Part shown: positions 24,310 to 36,343 of the stretch, piece by piece
How the letters are laid out: the number at the start of each line of letters is the position of its first letter
Position numbering within the stretch: the first letter of the stretch is position 1
NCBI RefSeq assembly: GCF_026212465.1
Contig: NC_080050.1
Location: 32,784,070-32,848,069 of the forward strand
Source of the DNA: Amaranthus tricolor
Taxonomy: Eukaryota > Streptophyta > Magnoliopsida > Caryophyllales > Amaranthaceae
DNA: 64,000 nucleotides
Direction: 5' to 3'
Made by a program: the position numbers and the translations under genes
Notes under the pieces: model-generated
Database searches by the model: none
What the model was told of the DNA's origin: nothing
What the model saw: only the letters and a program-made list of their open reading frames with translations

Positions 24310-25095
24310 ATGTGTCAAGACAACGCAAAGGGGAGTGGGATGCCATGGAACATTGCTTGGGCGAGCAATGAATAGCTTGTCTGAGCAAAGTGATGGGCAT
24401 GAGGCAGAACATGGCTGGGACAGCTTGCTCGGTGAGCAAGTAGGCTGCCGAAACAAGCAAATTGCACAGACCAAGGCAGAGAGCGAGGAAATTGAGTGCT
24501 TCGGCAACCGAACTGCAGCTCGAAAGAGTTTTTAAGCAAAAGCAGAACAAGCACAACTCCGACTTGGGAAAGCCACTGCTCATTGAAACAAGCACGAAAA
24601 GGGGCTTCTTGTGGATTCTTTCTTGGATAAGGGAAGGGGTGTTTGTCAGACAGCCATCTTTTGTTAAAATGTTGAGAATTGCGTATGCACACATTCTGCC
24701 TTCTGGGGAACTTGAGGGATGATTCCTCTGAGCTTTGTACTCTTTAAGAAGAGGTCTTGCAGACCAAATCAACATGTGGTGAATTGTGTGAGCTTGTTGA
24801 AGCTCATCTCCAAGAGAAGCTAAGTTGTTTTGAGTGAGAAAAAGCACCATCTTTGAGTTTGAGGGGACTATCTTGTTGGAGAATGCTCCATTGTTGTTGA
24901 GGTTAGCTCATGTTGAGAGCAAGCTGAAGCTATTGAGTGCCCAAACACTTGAGAGGGACTGCAAACATAAGAGAGCTAGAGAGAGAGAGCTATTGAGTGC
25001 TTGTACTCCATTTTTGTGAGCAAACACAAGTGAAGGTGATTGAGCTTAGTGAACTAAACAAATGAAACATTTTAAGAGTTTTGTATTTCAGTTGT
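24310..25095 (+). repeat. LTR-like repeat, boundaries unresolved
   Basis: This block is richer in GC than its surroundings and is free of long stops in several frames on both strands, none of which gives a recognisable protein. It has repeated GAGCAAG/TTGCTC words and a GAGAGAGAGAGC run. It ends in a leader-like stretch with TTGTATTTCA near 25091. This resembles a copia LTR in plus orientation, but no target duplication or PBS was found. Confidence 0.3.
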
Positions 25096-25382
25096 GATTG
25101 TAATAGTTGCATAAAAGAAATGCAAAACATTGATGATTGAAGTGATAATTTAAGATATCTACTATTTTTCTATTTTGGTTGTCTGCTTAAGAACACTTGC
25201 CATGGCTTTGTTGTCATTGTTTCTCCCCCTATTCTCTAGCCTATAGTGAGCCTGACTTTACCACATAAATGCTTCATGAAGACTACTTTCTGATTTAATT
25301 AACTAATACTAAAAGAAAACCTTTGTATCTTCTTGGCCATTTGCTTCACCTCACCCCTTATTTCTTCACCTCCCTATTTCAT

Positions 25383-25925
25383 CATCATCATCCAACCCAG
25401 TATATCCTGCTCATAGAAAAAGAATATGGACAGGGTCTGGGAGGGAAGGACGGCGGCAACTCATACCCATAAAGGAAAGCGCGGCCAAAGGAGTCCCCCG
25501 GCTCGGAAAAGACAGAGACGTAGCTACACGTTAAAGATAAAAAGGCCTATAAATAAAAAGTAGACCCACCTACAAAATAAAATAGAAAGGGACAAAAAAA
25601 CTAATAAAAGAAACGAGAGGAGCAGGATGGTAAAAACACAAAGAGACAATCTACGAGGGCATTAGTAATCTAAAACATGGATATGACGCCTCCAACTACC
25701 CCTATCCCTAGTCAGGCCCTCGGAGAGGTTTAACTCACGCAAGTCAACTTTTATCTGCTCATTCTAAGTTCTCCTGGGTTTTCCTCGACTCCTCTTACCC
25801 TCTACTATAATGCTTTCTACTTTCCTCACAGGGGTGGCGAGGGTCTTTCTCTGCACATGTCCAAACCATCCCAATCTATTTTCGCGCATTTTTTCCAGAA
25901 ATAGAGGCTACTCCTAGTTTGTCAC
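25383..25925 (-). mobile_element. RTE-type LINE, 3' fragment
   Basis: On the minus strand it starts inside the end of the reverse transcriptase ORF, with [17 protein letters not shown] and then LSEGLTRDRGSWRR. It continues through a 3' UTR with CTCCTTTGGCCGCGC and CTCCCAGACCCTGTCCAT. It ends with ATACTGGGTTGGATGATGATG, a typical plant RTE tail. The 5' part is missing, as usual for 5'-truncated LINEs. Confidence 0.85.
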
Positions 25926-26040
25926 AAGATTGTCATTCTGAATTAGGAAGTAAAGAAAAATATCTTCTCGGCCCACTTCTTGTACCAAGAGAAGATAACA
26001 AATTTTGTAGAAAGCAAAAAATTTAAGGGAAAGAAAGTAA

Positions 26041-26222
26041 ATGGACAGGAATAATGATGAACAACAACATTCCATTACCCCAATGCCATTAAGTGACTCC
26101 CACTTAGGTTAGGCTTTGGGGGGGTCAGATATAAGCAACCTTGTTAGTGATATCATTAACAAAGAGGTTTTTCCGATTGATCCTTGGTTGCAAACATCAT
26201 GGACAGAAATAATGATGAACAA
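26041..26222 (-). mobile_element. SINE with 24-bp target duplication
   Basis: The 134-bp insert (26065–26198) is flanked by ATGGACAGGAATAATGATGA and ATGGACAGAAATAATGATGA, each followed by ACAA (26041–26064 and 26199–26222, 23 of 24 matching). On the minus strand it reads GGATCAATCGGAAAAACCTC, AATGATATCACTAACAAGG, TGACCCCCCCAAAGCC, AAGTGGGAGTCACTTAATGG, and ends with GGGGTAATGGAATGTTGTTG. This is a plant SINE tail; the tRNA-like head is missing, so the copy is 5'-truncated. Confidence 0.85.
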
Positions 26223-26285
26223 GGTCAAGAAAAACACCATCAATGAAGGACTAACTACATGAGATGCAAAGGAAGGACCTGAAAA

Positions 26286-29200
26286 CTAGCAATGGTCATC
26301 ATTGCCATCTATGTGTTCCTGTATCTTTTCAAATGCATAAAGCATCGATGCTCGCATGTTTGCTATTTCAATCAGTTTTTCCAGGGCTGCATGTCAGAAA
26401 ATAAAGGTTCATATTGTTATATTAAAAGAAACAGGTGATTGCTTGAATGCTAATTCAGATAACACATGACAAGAAAAAGAACAGAAGAAAACTGTCAAAC
26501 CTGTCTCAAATGAAAGTTGAGCAGCTCGCAATTTGGGAGAAACTAACGTGCCAAAAACAGCAAGTGACTTCGATCGTCCCTTTTGTACCTGTGGAGAAAA
26601 GGACAGAATCACCTACTGTATAAATTTGTAAGCTATAAATTTCAAAATGACTATAGTTCACACTTCACAGTCCAGTCTCTTTCAGTTCGGGGGTATTACC
26701 TGATTTCAGTCGATTATTGTAAAATGGTTCACAGTTTAGTAAAACTACAGAAGATATCACAGGCGACACTTGTGTGAACATTACAAAGTTAGGCATTGTC
26801 TGGATACTAGGATGATATCTTAGCATGTGCAAATATGCGGTAATGGAACGATGATGCATTTATAGGAGTGATACGGTTATCGTAACGCTTAAATATCGGT
26901 CAAAAGCATGATATATTCCTTGATACGGCCCAAAACATGTTTTTTTTAGAACCTTTACAACGCGGAAAATATCAGTTCATTTTCTGAAAACCTTTACAAT
27001 GCGGCTGATGCGGTGTGATGCAATGCGGCCTTTTTTTGCACTTTGTTTCTTAGACGCTTATGCACCATGCCATGGAATGAAGTTCGCGTTTAGAAATCAA
27101 AATATAGTTCCACGGTCGAAACTGTAAAAGTTAAGTGCATAGTTGGTAGAGGATGCAGTTCTGGAACTTGAAAAGCCCAAGAATTTGCTTCTCTCTTGAA
27201 TTGGACAGAAAAAGATGCTGAACAAGTGCTTAAGGTATCACTATGTTGATCACACGTTTCTTATCCTTCAAAGAATTGGAAGACTCTCAAAACTTCAGCA
27301 ATTCATTTATTTGGTTAGTGTTCAGTCATAACAGCAGAAATCAGTGATAATACTTCCTTCATACTATAAAATATGAACGGAGAGAAGCAATTCACTTAAT
27401 TCACCAAAAGAAATATAATTAGCGCACAAAAATTGTTAATTTCTGGTATTGTCACTTACTTTATCATTTTCACTGATTGAGGCTCCAGTTGGTGAGCTGC
27501 TCTCATCAACTTCTGCAGAGAAACAAGAAGAGTATAAGAATATTTTTGAGCAACTAGATTCAACCAGAAAGACACAAGTGACAAGACATACACTTCTTAA
27601 GAATACAGAATTTCAATAAAAATTAAAATCCAGCAAAGAAGTGTTTGTGTTTCATATTACACACAACATATTGCTCAAAACAATATCACAAGTTCATAGA
27701 AAAGACCATTTTTATCACCAGTTAATTGAGATATGTCTTTGTGTCTCTGGCGCATACTATTAGCTTTCTGATACAGCCCATCATTACCCTCTTTCAAATT
27801 TTTTGAATCCTCAGCATCATCTGCTACCCACTTGCAAAGGGTGAAATGTGGCTCTGCAAATAATTCAACAAACTAATGTAACAACAATACATAAATATTT
27901 GCTTTGATGAAGTACATCATGTTCAAGACATATATGTATCTTTATGAACTTACCATGGTGTAAATTAAAACAATAATTAAGAAATGTGTTTTAAAAAGGA
28001 AATAAAGCTAAACAGAACTCCGTGTTAAAAAGCTGCAGCACCCCTCTCTTTCTGAGTAAGGGGTTTTGACAAAGAGAAAAGGAATAATACTATAGAAATA
28101 TGTAAATGGGTGAAAATGACACCCAATTCAAGTTTTGTAGTGAAAACAATCAGCATCATTCACCCAGCTCGCACTCGTAAGTAATATCTAAACTTGTGAT
28201 ACAAAATTAGTCTCAAACAAAGAATTGAACAAAATTGTAAGCACTTTAGTATCTAAACTAAAATATTTGACTACTAGGTACTAGCTATCTTTTTTTGAAA
28301 GGAACAGTGAGCTATTATTAAGAAAATATCAGAAAGTACAAGATCGAAAAATCCAATTTGGACCCCGTTAGACCACACTTTATCACAGCAACCAATTTTA
28401 GCCCACCTAGCAAGTCTATAAGCTACACTATTGCTCTCTCTAAACATGATGAAATACATACTCACTAGCGTTTAATTCTTACTTCTTGTAAGCAAAATGA
28501 ATTTTTCAGATCGAATATAATGTTAAAAAAAAAAAAAGAATGCCCATAAGCCTCATCGTCCCTATATTCCTGTTGAATTTCGTTATCATCTCTGCCAAGT
28601 AAAAATTCTAAACCTTAAGGCTTAAACCACTAGAAAATCTTGGAATTCATATACTTACCATCACCTTTAGTTACGTCCAAATTTGTAACAGCTGAGTGTT
28701 CTTTAAGATCCAATAACACACTATTGACACGTGACGCTCCCATGGAATAACGAGCACTAGCAAAATCAAACCATCCCTGAAATCAACGTGTTTGAGAAAG
28801 CGCTAGCATTAGAAACACTAACAATACAATGCAAGATTCAAAAGACAATTGGTATCAAAAGTAAAAGTATAGGACAACAATTCTTCTATTGTTTGCTCAT
28901 AGTTTTCCTTTTTCTAAAAGGCTTTTAGTATGACATCAACTGAATTCAATCATCATTTTGAGCACCTGATGAGAATACAATTATCACAATCCATAACAAG
29001 ACAGTGGAACCAACCAACACCATTTTATGCGCTCTTTTATAGTGAAGATATCCATGGCTTAGTGCTACACTACAACCAACCTATAATCATCCAAAAAAGG
29101 TAAACCTTTAACAGAATAATGCACTGTTTAATACTCCATAAAAAGCATCAATATGAAGACATATAAGGCCTACATATCATGTTTTTAAGAAACAACAGAT

Positions 29201-29724
29201 GAAAATGAGCACATCCAACTGCATCATTAGCTAAAAGACCAGGAAATTTTATAAACCCTAATCTGCATATTTCATAAAACAATCAATATTCCCATTATGA
29301 ATGATTGCAAAGCATTTCAAGAAAGAATTTTCTCCAATGAAAATAGAAAAGATTGAATCTTTAAGTGCAACAGAAAAATAGACAACATGAAAAATCACAT
29401 AAGAAGCTCATGGTTATCAGATTTAATTGCCTGTTGTGATCAAGTTCATATGTTATCCCAATTCACAATCAACTGAAACAGAATGAATAAAAAATTACAG
29501 GAATTAGAAAAACCCAAGAGGCGGGAAAGGAAAGCAACCTGGCGAAGTATGGAGGAGACAGAGTTGACTAATAGGAGGTAAGAATCAAGGGAATCCATGA
29601 ACTTGAGTACATCATCACAATCAACGTCAATTTTCTTCTGATTATGATCATCATAATCACCATTAACATCATCCCCATCACATGGTAGTCGGTTCTCAAT
29701 ATCAGAGGATTCAATTTTGGCCAT
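26286..29724 (-). CDS. Vma22/CCDC115-like V-ATPase assembly factor
   Basis: Six exons on the minus strand: 29539–29724, 28659–28776, 27719–27853, 27460–27512, 26501–26588 and 26286–26386, encoding 226 residues. All introns are GT–AG and phases join cleanly. The N-terminus is acidic (IDVDCDDVLKFMDSLDSYL), then comes ILRQGWFDFASARYSMG (about 60–76), the most conserved block of the family. A variable charged middle follows, then LAVFGTLVSPKLRAAQLSFE and LEKLIEIANMRASMLYAFE at the C-terminus. Yeast Vma22 and human CCDC115 are ER/Golgi factors that help assemble the V0 sector of the vacuolar ATPase; the plant role is inferred from them. The start is the ATG at 29724. The frame is open for 56 codons upstream, but that part is unlike the family and no in-frame start there looks convincing. 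The gene is divergent from the TFIIIC-like gene about 3 kb away. Confidence 0.8.
26865..27030 (+). repeat. Dispersed TACGGCC repeat, copy 2
   Basis: GATACGGTTATCGTAACG, TAAATATCGGTC, TGATACGGCCCAAAACATG, CCTTTACAACGCGGAAAATA, GAAAACCTTTACAATGCGGC, GCAATGCGGCC. Same order and strand as the copy at 20594–20776. It lies in intron 4 of the Vma22-like gene. Confidence 0.7.
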
Positions 29725-30351
29725 ATTTCTTCGAAATTTTCCAGAAATTGTGTTGTTATTAGTTGGGAGGTCGATGATAGTTATAAGTTCAGGTGCGAGA
29801 TTAAGATAAGGACAAAGGAGTTGAAGAAACAAGGAAAGAAAATACGATCGGGATTTATATTTTTTTGTATTTCGTTCGTGCATCGTCTGCATCCATATAT
29901 GATTTGATTTATGAGTGGGATTATTTCATTATATTCTCATATCAATGTTTCACAATATACTACTGTAGACTGTAGACCGTAGACATAAGAAATAATTTCA
30001 CCCAAATAACAAGAGCTATTTTTTTAATTTCAGTACAAAATTTATCAAAGTATTGTACTCCACGTATTTTTTTTATGTAAATAACGGGAATAAAATTAAG
30101 GGATAAGTTTTTCTCTTCTTTAAAAATGTTTTTTTTAATTAATGTGGTAATTTTAAATGTTTTTTTAATTAAGGGGCCGAATTTCGAAATATATGATCAA
30201 TTAGGGTATTATATATTTGTTTTTTGAAAAAATGTCATTATATTAAGTTAAAATAGCATGTAATTAATAAAAAAAATTCATTTTTGTCTGACATGTGAAA
30301 ATATTGGAAATATTGGAATCGTGAATTTAAATAGAGTTTCACTAAAACTAA
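29725..30351. other. Divergent promoter region of the Vma22-like gene
   Basis: AT-rich sequence next to the Vma22-like start codon. No clear TATA box or binding site could be singled out. Confidence 0.4.
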
Positions 30352-30595
30352 TACTCCCTCCTATTCAGACTTATGTGTCCCATTTAGTTTTTCATACTTG
30401 TCGGGACAACATTTTAACCCTTAAAAATTATTCTTAATTATTAAAAATTATCTCAAATTAATAATCTTAGTATTGAGATGAATCAAATAAGATCTTACAT
30501 AACTATATTTTAACTTATAAATTAAAAATAAAATACAAATTAAAAGTAATAAGGAAATAGTGTTCATAAATAAATGGGACACGTAAGCATACTAC
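30352..30595. mobile_element. Stowaway MITE copy 3
   Basis: Left end TACTCCCTCCTATTCAGACT, then TTATGTGTCCCATTTA. The inverted right end keeps AAATGGGACACGTAA but its outer bases are lost. The interior matches the copies at 12024 and 23528 in reverse orientation (AAGATCTTACATAACTATAT). It sits in the divergent intergenic region between two genes. Confidence 0.8.
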
Positions 30596-32207
30596 ACATT
30601 TTTTTTAAGGATACCATCCCACATCTCAATTCTCACCCTCTTCGAAACACAGTATTCCCAAGTTTTACTAGGATTTTCTTTATCTACTTTCTTTTCCAAA
30701 AATTCCTAAAAAAAAAAAAAAGAAATCTTTCAAATTTGGTGTTGAGTCCTGACATAAAGGTATTCACTTTCACTTGTGCTGTGATACTTCATGCAATTTA
30801 GGATTGTTTTGTTATTTTGGTAGACATCATGAATTGTTTGGCATGAATTGAATGTTTATAAAGCTATGATTTTTATTAATACATGTTCAATTTGTAGTTG
30901 GTTTTCTTTTGAGGATGACTTGATTGATCAGCTAAACACTTTTGGGTACTCCTATTTCTATGTTTGGAGAATTAGCCATGGATTATACCTTGAAATCATC
31001 AACAAGACAACAAATTTTAGTAAACTAATTGCATGTATGAACCTCAGTTTGTTGGGGTTTTTCAGGATATTATATACAAATTTAGAGAAGTTGGGAAATA
31101 TAGGTTAAGGGAATGTCTAGAACCTGTTTTTAAAATGCCTTACTGCCTGCTGCTGGCTCCTATTGACCCCCACCAGACCACCACCTTCAATTGACTCCAA
31201 GTCTCCAATTTCAGGTATGGTTTTGAAATCTCCGAATATTAGGGTTTCTTGATTGAAAAATTTTAATTCAATTGAATGTTCTTTTTGATTATTTATCTCC
31301 AATTTCAGGTATGATTTTGAAAATCCCAAATATTAGGATTTTTTTTTTTTCAAAAATGCACTTCAATTGAATATTCTTTTTGATTATTTATATATAATTT
31401 TATTTTCTTTTGATTTTTTTGGAGCGTAGGATGTAGATTGAATACAAAAATTTTAGTAGTAATTTTTTGGTTTATCTTCTTTGATATTTTTTGTTAATTG
31501 ATCAATTCCTTAATTCCTTAATTCAAGTGAATGTTTTGGTAAAGAAAAAAAAGATTTCACTTAAGGGCATAAAGTTGTGTAATTTTCATTTTTCGGTTCA
31601 AAAAAATGAAACCTAAAAGATTATAAAAAGAAGAGAAATTTTTTTAGTAATTTCAAGTTATAAATTTGATAGCAGCATAAGATATTCTAATTCTTGAAGA
31701 TAAGTGACCATTATTATGATGACGCTTATACAGTTATGTAACATATAAGTTTTTCATGAGAATCCTGTTTTTCATGATCTTTTTTCTCAAAATAATGCTA
31801 AGAAAAAAGTTAATCTTAATCCCCACCTTACATCCCAGCAAAGAATAATTTCTATAGGACTGTCCGCGTAGGAAGATATGCAAAAATATATTCTCCATCC
31901 GTCCCAAATTAGTAGCTAAGTAGGGTTTTGTGCTATTTTTCGGATGTTAAAAATGTGAAAAGTTAGGTTTTTTGATTTGAAAACTTCAATTCAATTTCTC
32001 CAATTATTATTTTGATAGATAGAGACATAGAGTTCATTGAATTGTCATTGACATGATACTTAAACATTAGTAAACACTTCAATTTAATTTCTCCAATTTA
32101 ATGGAATCCTTAGTTCCTTACTACCTTGTGAGCTAGTTGTGCATCATCTGTTCATGTTCAAACAGTTAAAAGAGATGCTCCTTTCAATTTTAGGAGTAGA
32201 TCCAGGG
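30596..32207. other. Upstream region of the TFIIIC-like gene
   Basis: No protein was recognised. The 31197–31392 part holds a tandem duplication, described separately. Short open frames at 30574–31108 look like chance. A 5' UTR exon of the gene at 32777 may lie here, because that coding exon follows an AG acceptor (CAGGTTATGG) rather than a plain leader. Confidence 0.4.
31197..31392 (+). repeat. Tandem duplication, about 96 bp
   Basis: Copy 1 (about 31201–31295) and copy 2 (about 31297–31392) both begin TCTCCAATTTCAGGTATG and end TTCTTTTTGATTATTTA. They match at about 85%. The shared CAGGTATG is a good splice-donor match, so the duplication may have doubled a 5' UTR donor site. Confidence 0.75.
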
Positions 32208-32563
32208 GTGTTTGGTATGAGAAATGAAGATGTAATGGAAAGGGAATGTATAAAGAGAGATAAGTGCAATGTCAAGTGTTATTATTATTAATTGACTAGA
32301 ATAGAGAGTTGTAAGGGAATGAGAAGAAAGAGAAAGAACCAAAGCCAGAGGATTGGTTTTTTGTGAGATATTACTGGTAACAATTTGGAATTATCCATTA
32401 CTCTTATGATATGAATTGGGTTAATCCAATCTCATAATAAACACTAAGTAATGAAAAGCGTTAAGTGAATTGGGTTAATCCAATATCATAACAAACACTA
32501 AGTAATGAAAAGAGTTGAGTGAATTCCTTTTTTGAACCCAAAATTTTCAAACCAAACACCTCC
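32208..32563. mobile_element. MITE with internal tandem repeat
   Basis: Ends are GGGGTGTTTGGTATGAGAA and, read inward from the right, GGAGGTGTTTGGTTTGAAA. Inside, a 54-bp unit starting TGAATTGGGTTAATCCAAT is repeated twice (32412–32465 and 32466–32519). The terminus suggests PIF/Harbinger, but the target duplication is not clear. Confidence 0.65.
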
Positions 32564-32776
32564 TTAGAATTAAACCAACTAAATTCAAGTCTTCCTCAGT
32601 TACATGACTTACCTAAGAGTCATTTTATGGTTTAGTTAGCTTTAGAGGATGTTAAGGATTTATACTGCAAAAGTCACTTCTTTCTATTATGTCAAGCCTC
32701 ATTCTTTATGCCTTTGCATTTTACTGTTTCATCATACCTTAGTTGGGTTTCCGTTTATGTCTGCAGCCTACAGGTT

Positions 32777-35633
32777 ATGGAGATAGATAAAACAATTATT
32801 GATCAGAATATGGAAGAAGAATATGTATTGATTGATCTTGATGCTGTTTGTGGCCAAGTTGACATACCTCCTGGTGAACCGTATGTTTTATCGGTATGCC
32901 CAAGAGCTTTACTGGACAATTGAATCATGTTTTGCAAAATTATAGCCGTTCTAAATGACAATTGTAATCTAAAAACCCCTTCCCAAGGAAGATAGTACAC
33001 AAGATTGTAATCTGAAAACCCCTTCTCAAGAAAGATAGTATACAAGATTAAGGCGATGGCATTATTGTTGTTGTCGTTGTTAATTTTGAAGAATGCCTAG
33101 CCACGATTGCCTTTTATACCATCTATCCTACCCCTTGTACTTTTGTAGCACACAAGATTGTAATCATCTTATGCTTTATAGTTAACAACACAACAATGCC
33201 AAAGTCGTAATTCCAAAAAATTGGGGTCGGCTATATGAACCAATAGATTATTTACAGTGGTCGTCACATGAATTCTTCTTCTCCATTCATATCGATTTTC
33301 TACCATCACAACCTGTAAAGTCTAAATACTTCATATCTCTTCCTTTCTTACCTTCTAGATCATCGTCGGTTTTCCTCTCCCTCTTTTTAAGTTTTTGTGT
33401 TCCAACTTTCTATCTTCCTAATCGGTTTGCTAATACCACGTGCGCAAATGATCTTAATGATTCTTTTCATCTTTTTCTCAATAATAAATCATCTTATCAG
33501 TTTGCGTGTTCTAGAAAATATGGTTTTGTCAATTATGTGCTAATATATTACTTGGATACTCCTCAACGATTTTGTTCATAGTAAACTATCTATTGCTTAC
33601 ATATGGAATATATCTAGGTTGTTTTCACTGGTTAATTGTTTTATCAGTTAAATATCTTCATTTTACGTCTTTCGGGACTCTTGCATAACAGTAGGACCTC
33701 TTTAAATTAATGGGTCCTTTATTCCTATTTCATTACATATAATACCCTTTCTGTGCCCCACATTTTTTGATGATGAGCATCTGAAGTTAACATTGTATAT
33801 TATTAATTGTGTTTCAAACTGTGAAATAGGACTATTAATAATAACTAGAGACATCTAATGGACGGTGTATCTCTATTGTGTTTGGCCTAATTCATATAAG
33901 TCATGTCCATTTGTAACTTGTAAGTTGTTCTTTGAGTTTTTTCATCATGTTAATGCCCTTCATAGTAAAAGAACACCTTTCTGTTGGTGTGGTGAGTCCA
34001 AGGCATTAGGCAACTTTTTAAGGTTTTCATTTTGTGCAATTTTTTCATGCAGGGTCTGGATTCACCGAATCCAGTATTGACCATAGGGAACAAGTTGAAG
34101 CTGGTGAGTTCTTGTTCCTTGTGTTTGCTTGCCATGCTCGTTATATCCTCTGCCTTGTCACTTCTCCCTTTTTTAGGGAAAGTTAGAAGGATATTAATAT
34201 TTCATTAATTTATACAGTCTAACCTCCTAGTTTTTAACAGGGAATGGGGCATGGGCAAACCTTCTATAAAGGACATACCCTCTGCAAGTCAACCTTATTA
34301 GCTATCGAGCCTTTACAATGACTCATGAAACTATTTACTTTTACATCAACCACAATTATTAGAGGGTAAACCAGGCTTCATTGTAATGACTGATATATCC
34401 TCTCGTAATTGGTGCTATTCAACGCTTTGCATTGTGTTAGCAGAGCAGCAAAAATCATATGCTTTTAAAAACCTTTGAATCCTTTTTTAGTGCAAAGCTG
34501 AGGTCGTTTCCAGTGAAATCATGAAGTATTGCCTCCTGTAAGCATTGTGAATTATAGGTGCATCATGTATGTATTGAATATTTATTGATGACTTTCTACC
34601 TCTGCACACAGATAAGGGCTTTAGCCAAAGATCAATCAAGCATAGTAGCATAAGCATACTCTATTGCTTCAAATATGATATTTTATGCTTGATTGTAATA
34701 TCTGTTAGTTTTGTTTAGAGCCAAAAGTTACAGACATCTTTATTAGTATGTTTCAATGCAAAGTGCTTTACTTTCATGGTATTGTGCCTCTACTGCTTCA
34801 GATATGATCTTTCATTTTGTAACATTGTCCTACCATATGCAGATAGGAGAATACATCGAGACAGTGGGGACATGTTTAGTTTTCTCAGAGAATGGTGAGC
34901 AATATTTTCAAATTCTTAGTATCCAAGGTTGAAGTTACAAGTATTAGAAATGATGGCCTAAGAAAGAGGAGATTTATTGGTGTTAGCTATCTAGTGTTCA
35001 GGAACACCTAATTATTAACTGATGTCAATCGTGCTCTCTTTGGCTGATGCTGTGACTAAAGAAAGCAGATATCTATATATATTTGAATAAATAAAAGTTC
35101 TGTATTTAATTGAGCAGAGATGGCGGGTTGGGGCTTGTAGGGAAGGGTGGAGTTAGGGAGGAGTTCGAGGTGGCAAGTTAAGTAGTAAGAACGGAGTGTC
35201 TTGAATTGAAAATTGAAAAATGATATTTGTAGATAGACGTAGTTTATAGGCGGATCCCATATTTTGGGAGCAAGTCGTACGGTTTTGGTGTTGTTTTAGA
35301 TGACTACAATTTGATTCATGAGACAACTGGTATCATGCTTGACTCAGCTGTATTAAAACCTGTTCTTTACAAGTTAATGCCGCTTCTTTAATATTTGCAG
35401 AAAAGTCACCTTCAACTCACGAAGAAACAGGATCTACACAAGCCAACCTTTCCGAGAATGATCATATAGCGGACCAGAATGAAGACAAATCCAAGCAAAT
35501 TAAGCCTTTAACATCCCTCCATAAGATACTAAAATTCAAATTGCTAATAGAAGCTGATGGGCAAGAACAAGATTTAACAGAGGACCTATTTGATCCTCCT
35601 TTTGTAGCAGAAGATACAACTAATGTGAATTAG
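32777..35633 (+). CDS. TFIIIC tau55/GTF3C6-like subunit
   Basis: Four exons: 32777–32893, 34053–34103, 34843–34894 and 35401–35633, encoding 150 residues. The first half is the TFIIIC_sub6 fold: EEYVLIDLDAVCGQVDIPPG, then PYVLSGLDSPNPVLTIGNKL, then LIGEYIETVGTCLVFSEN (residues about 14–73). These blocks match plant and animal TFIIIC tau55-related proteins. The C-terminal half is acidic and variable, with LTSLHKILKFKLL and EDLFDPPF. The protein should be part of the TFIIIC complex that recognises internal promoters of tRNA genes for RNA polymerase III in the nucleus. The chosen ATG is three bases after an AG acceptor, so a non-coding first exon upstream is likely. Intron 1 holds an RTE LINE fragment. 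Confidence 0.88.
33185..33480 (-). mobile_element. RTE-type LINE fragment in intron 1
   Basis: The plus strand reads AACAACACAACAATGCCAAA, then TTGGGGTCGGCTATATGAAC, CCATTCATATCGA and TCTATCTTCCTAATCGG. This is the reverse complement of a common plant RTE 3' region that ends in a (GTT)n-like tail. It has no intact coding frame. Confidence 0.6.
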
Positions 35634-35983
35634 GGAAGTCTTCATCTTCTGACTCGTAGTTCTCAGTGTTATTTCACTTTCAGTCTTTTTGTTAAGGAAT
35701 AGGTAAGGATGATTTCATTTCAATGACAAAAATATTATACTTAACAATAATCATCCTTTATAAGATTTAAAATATCCATACAAATAATAATCACATACTT
35801 AAAATTTTTAATTTTTTAAAATTTTTAAGAGTAGAGTAAAGTGGAGCGTAAGAGGAATTGTCCCAGTCATGAACCCAATTATCTGCATGCAAATCATAAT
35901 CCATGAGTAAGGTTTGGTTTGGTATTAGATGAGGAATGGATTAATGAATTTGAGGACATACCACTGCAACAGTTGAAGGTACT

Positions 35984-36037
35984 AGCAAATAGCAAATAGC
36001 AAATAGCAAATAGCAAATAGCAAATAGCAAATAGCAA
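35984..36037. repeat. Heptamer tandem repeat (AGCAAAT)7
   Basis: Seven perfect AGCAAAT units from 35984 to 36032 followed by a partial AGCAA. The units are identical, which points to recent slippage. Confidence 0.95.
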
Positions 36038-36220
36038 TGCCTTTAGATTCATCTTTTCTGAAGCTGTAATAAACCATTGCTTCCCGCTCCCCAGGCCCAA
36101 GGTAATGCTATGGGTATCTATCCATAAATATATACTCTTATTATTAAGCACATGGATCACTTACTAGATATTATTAGTGCTGCTCCCTCTGTCACTTTGA
36201 GAAAATACTACAATGTGAGT

Positions 36221-36221
<1 letters not shown>

Positions 36222-36262
<41 letters not shown>
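36222..36262. repeat. Homopolymer T, 41 bases
   Basis: An unbroken run of T. On the minus strand it is a poly(A) that lies just past the last PILS pseudogene exon. The pseudogene keeps an intron, so it is unlikely to be a true poly(A) tail. Confidence 0.9.
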
Positions 36263-36263
<1 letters not shown>

Positions 36264-36343
36264 AGTATTATGGCCGATACAAACTCAAAGGAACAGTCAC
36301 TATCACCGAATTAAATATATATAGTTCATATATTATGAAGTAC

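Larger units (their letters stand above)
35634..36343. other. 3' flank of the TFIIIC-like gene
   Basis: Includes the probable 3' UTR, the AGCAAAT heptamer repeat and a 41-base T run (36222–36262). No gene was recognised. Confidence 0.5.

Noticed and set aside
24308..24850. 180-residue and 125-residue open frames on the minus strand
   Set aside because: They overlap each other and plus-strand frames, and none shows a family motif. They lie in an LTR-like repeat with locally higher GC, which keeps frames open by chance.
31890..31960. Stowaway-type left end (TTCTCCATCCGTCCC)
   Set aside because: No matching right end was found within a reasonable distance, so I did not call an element.
32708..32776. 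Upstream extension of the TFIIIC-like protein (start at 32708)
   Set aside because: The added residues are unlike the family, and a good AG acceptor (CAG before GTTATGG) interrupts this stretch; the ATG at 32777 gives the conserved N-terminus.
35984..36037. Telomere-like repeat
   Set aside because: The unit is AGCAAAT, not the plant telomere unit TTTAGGG, and it is short.
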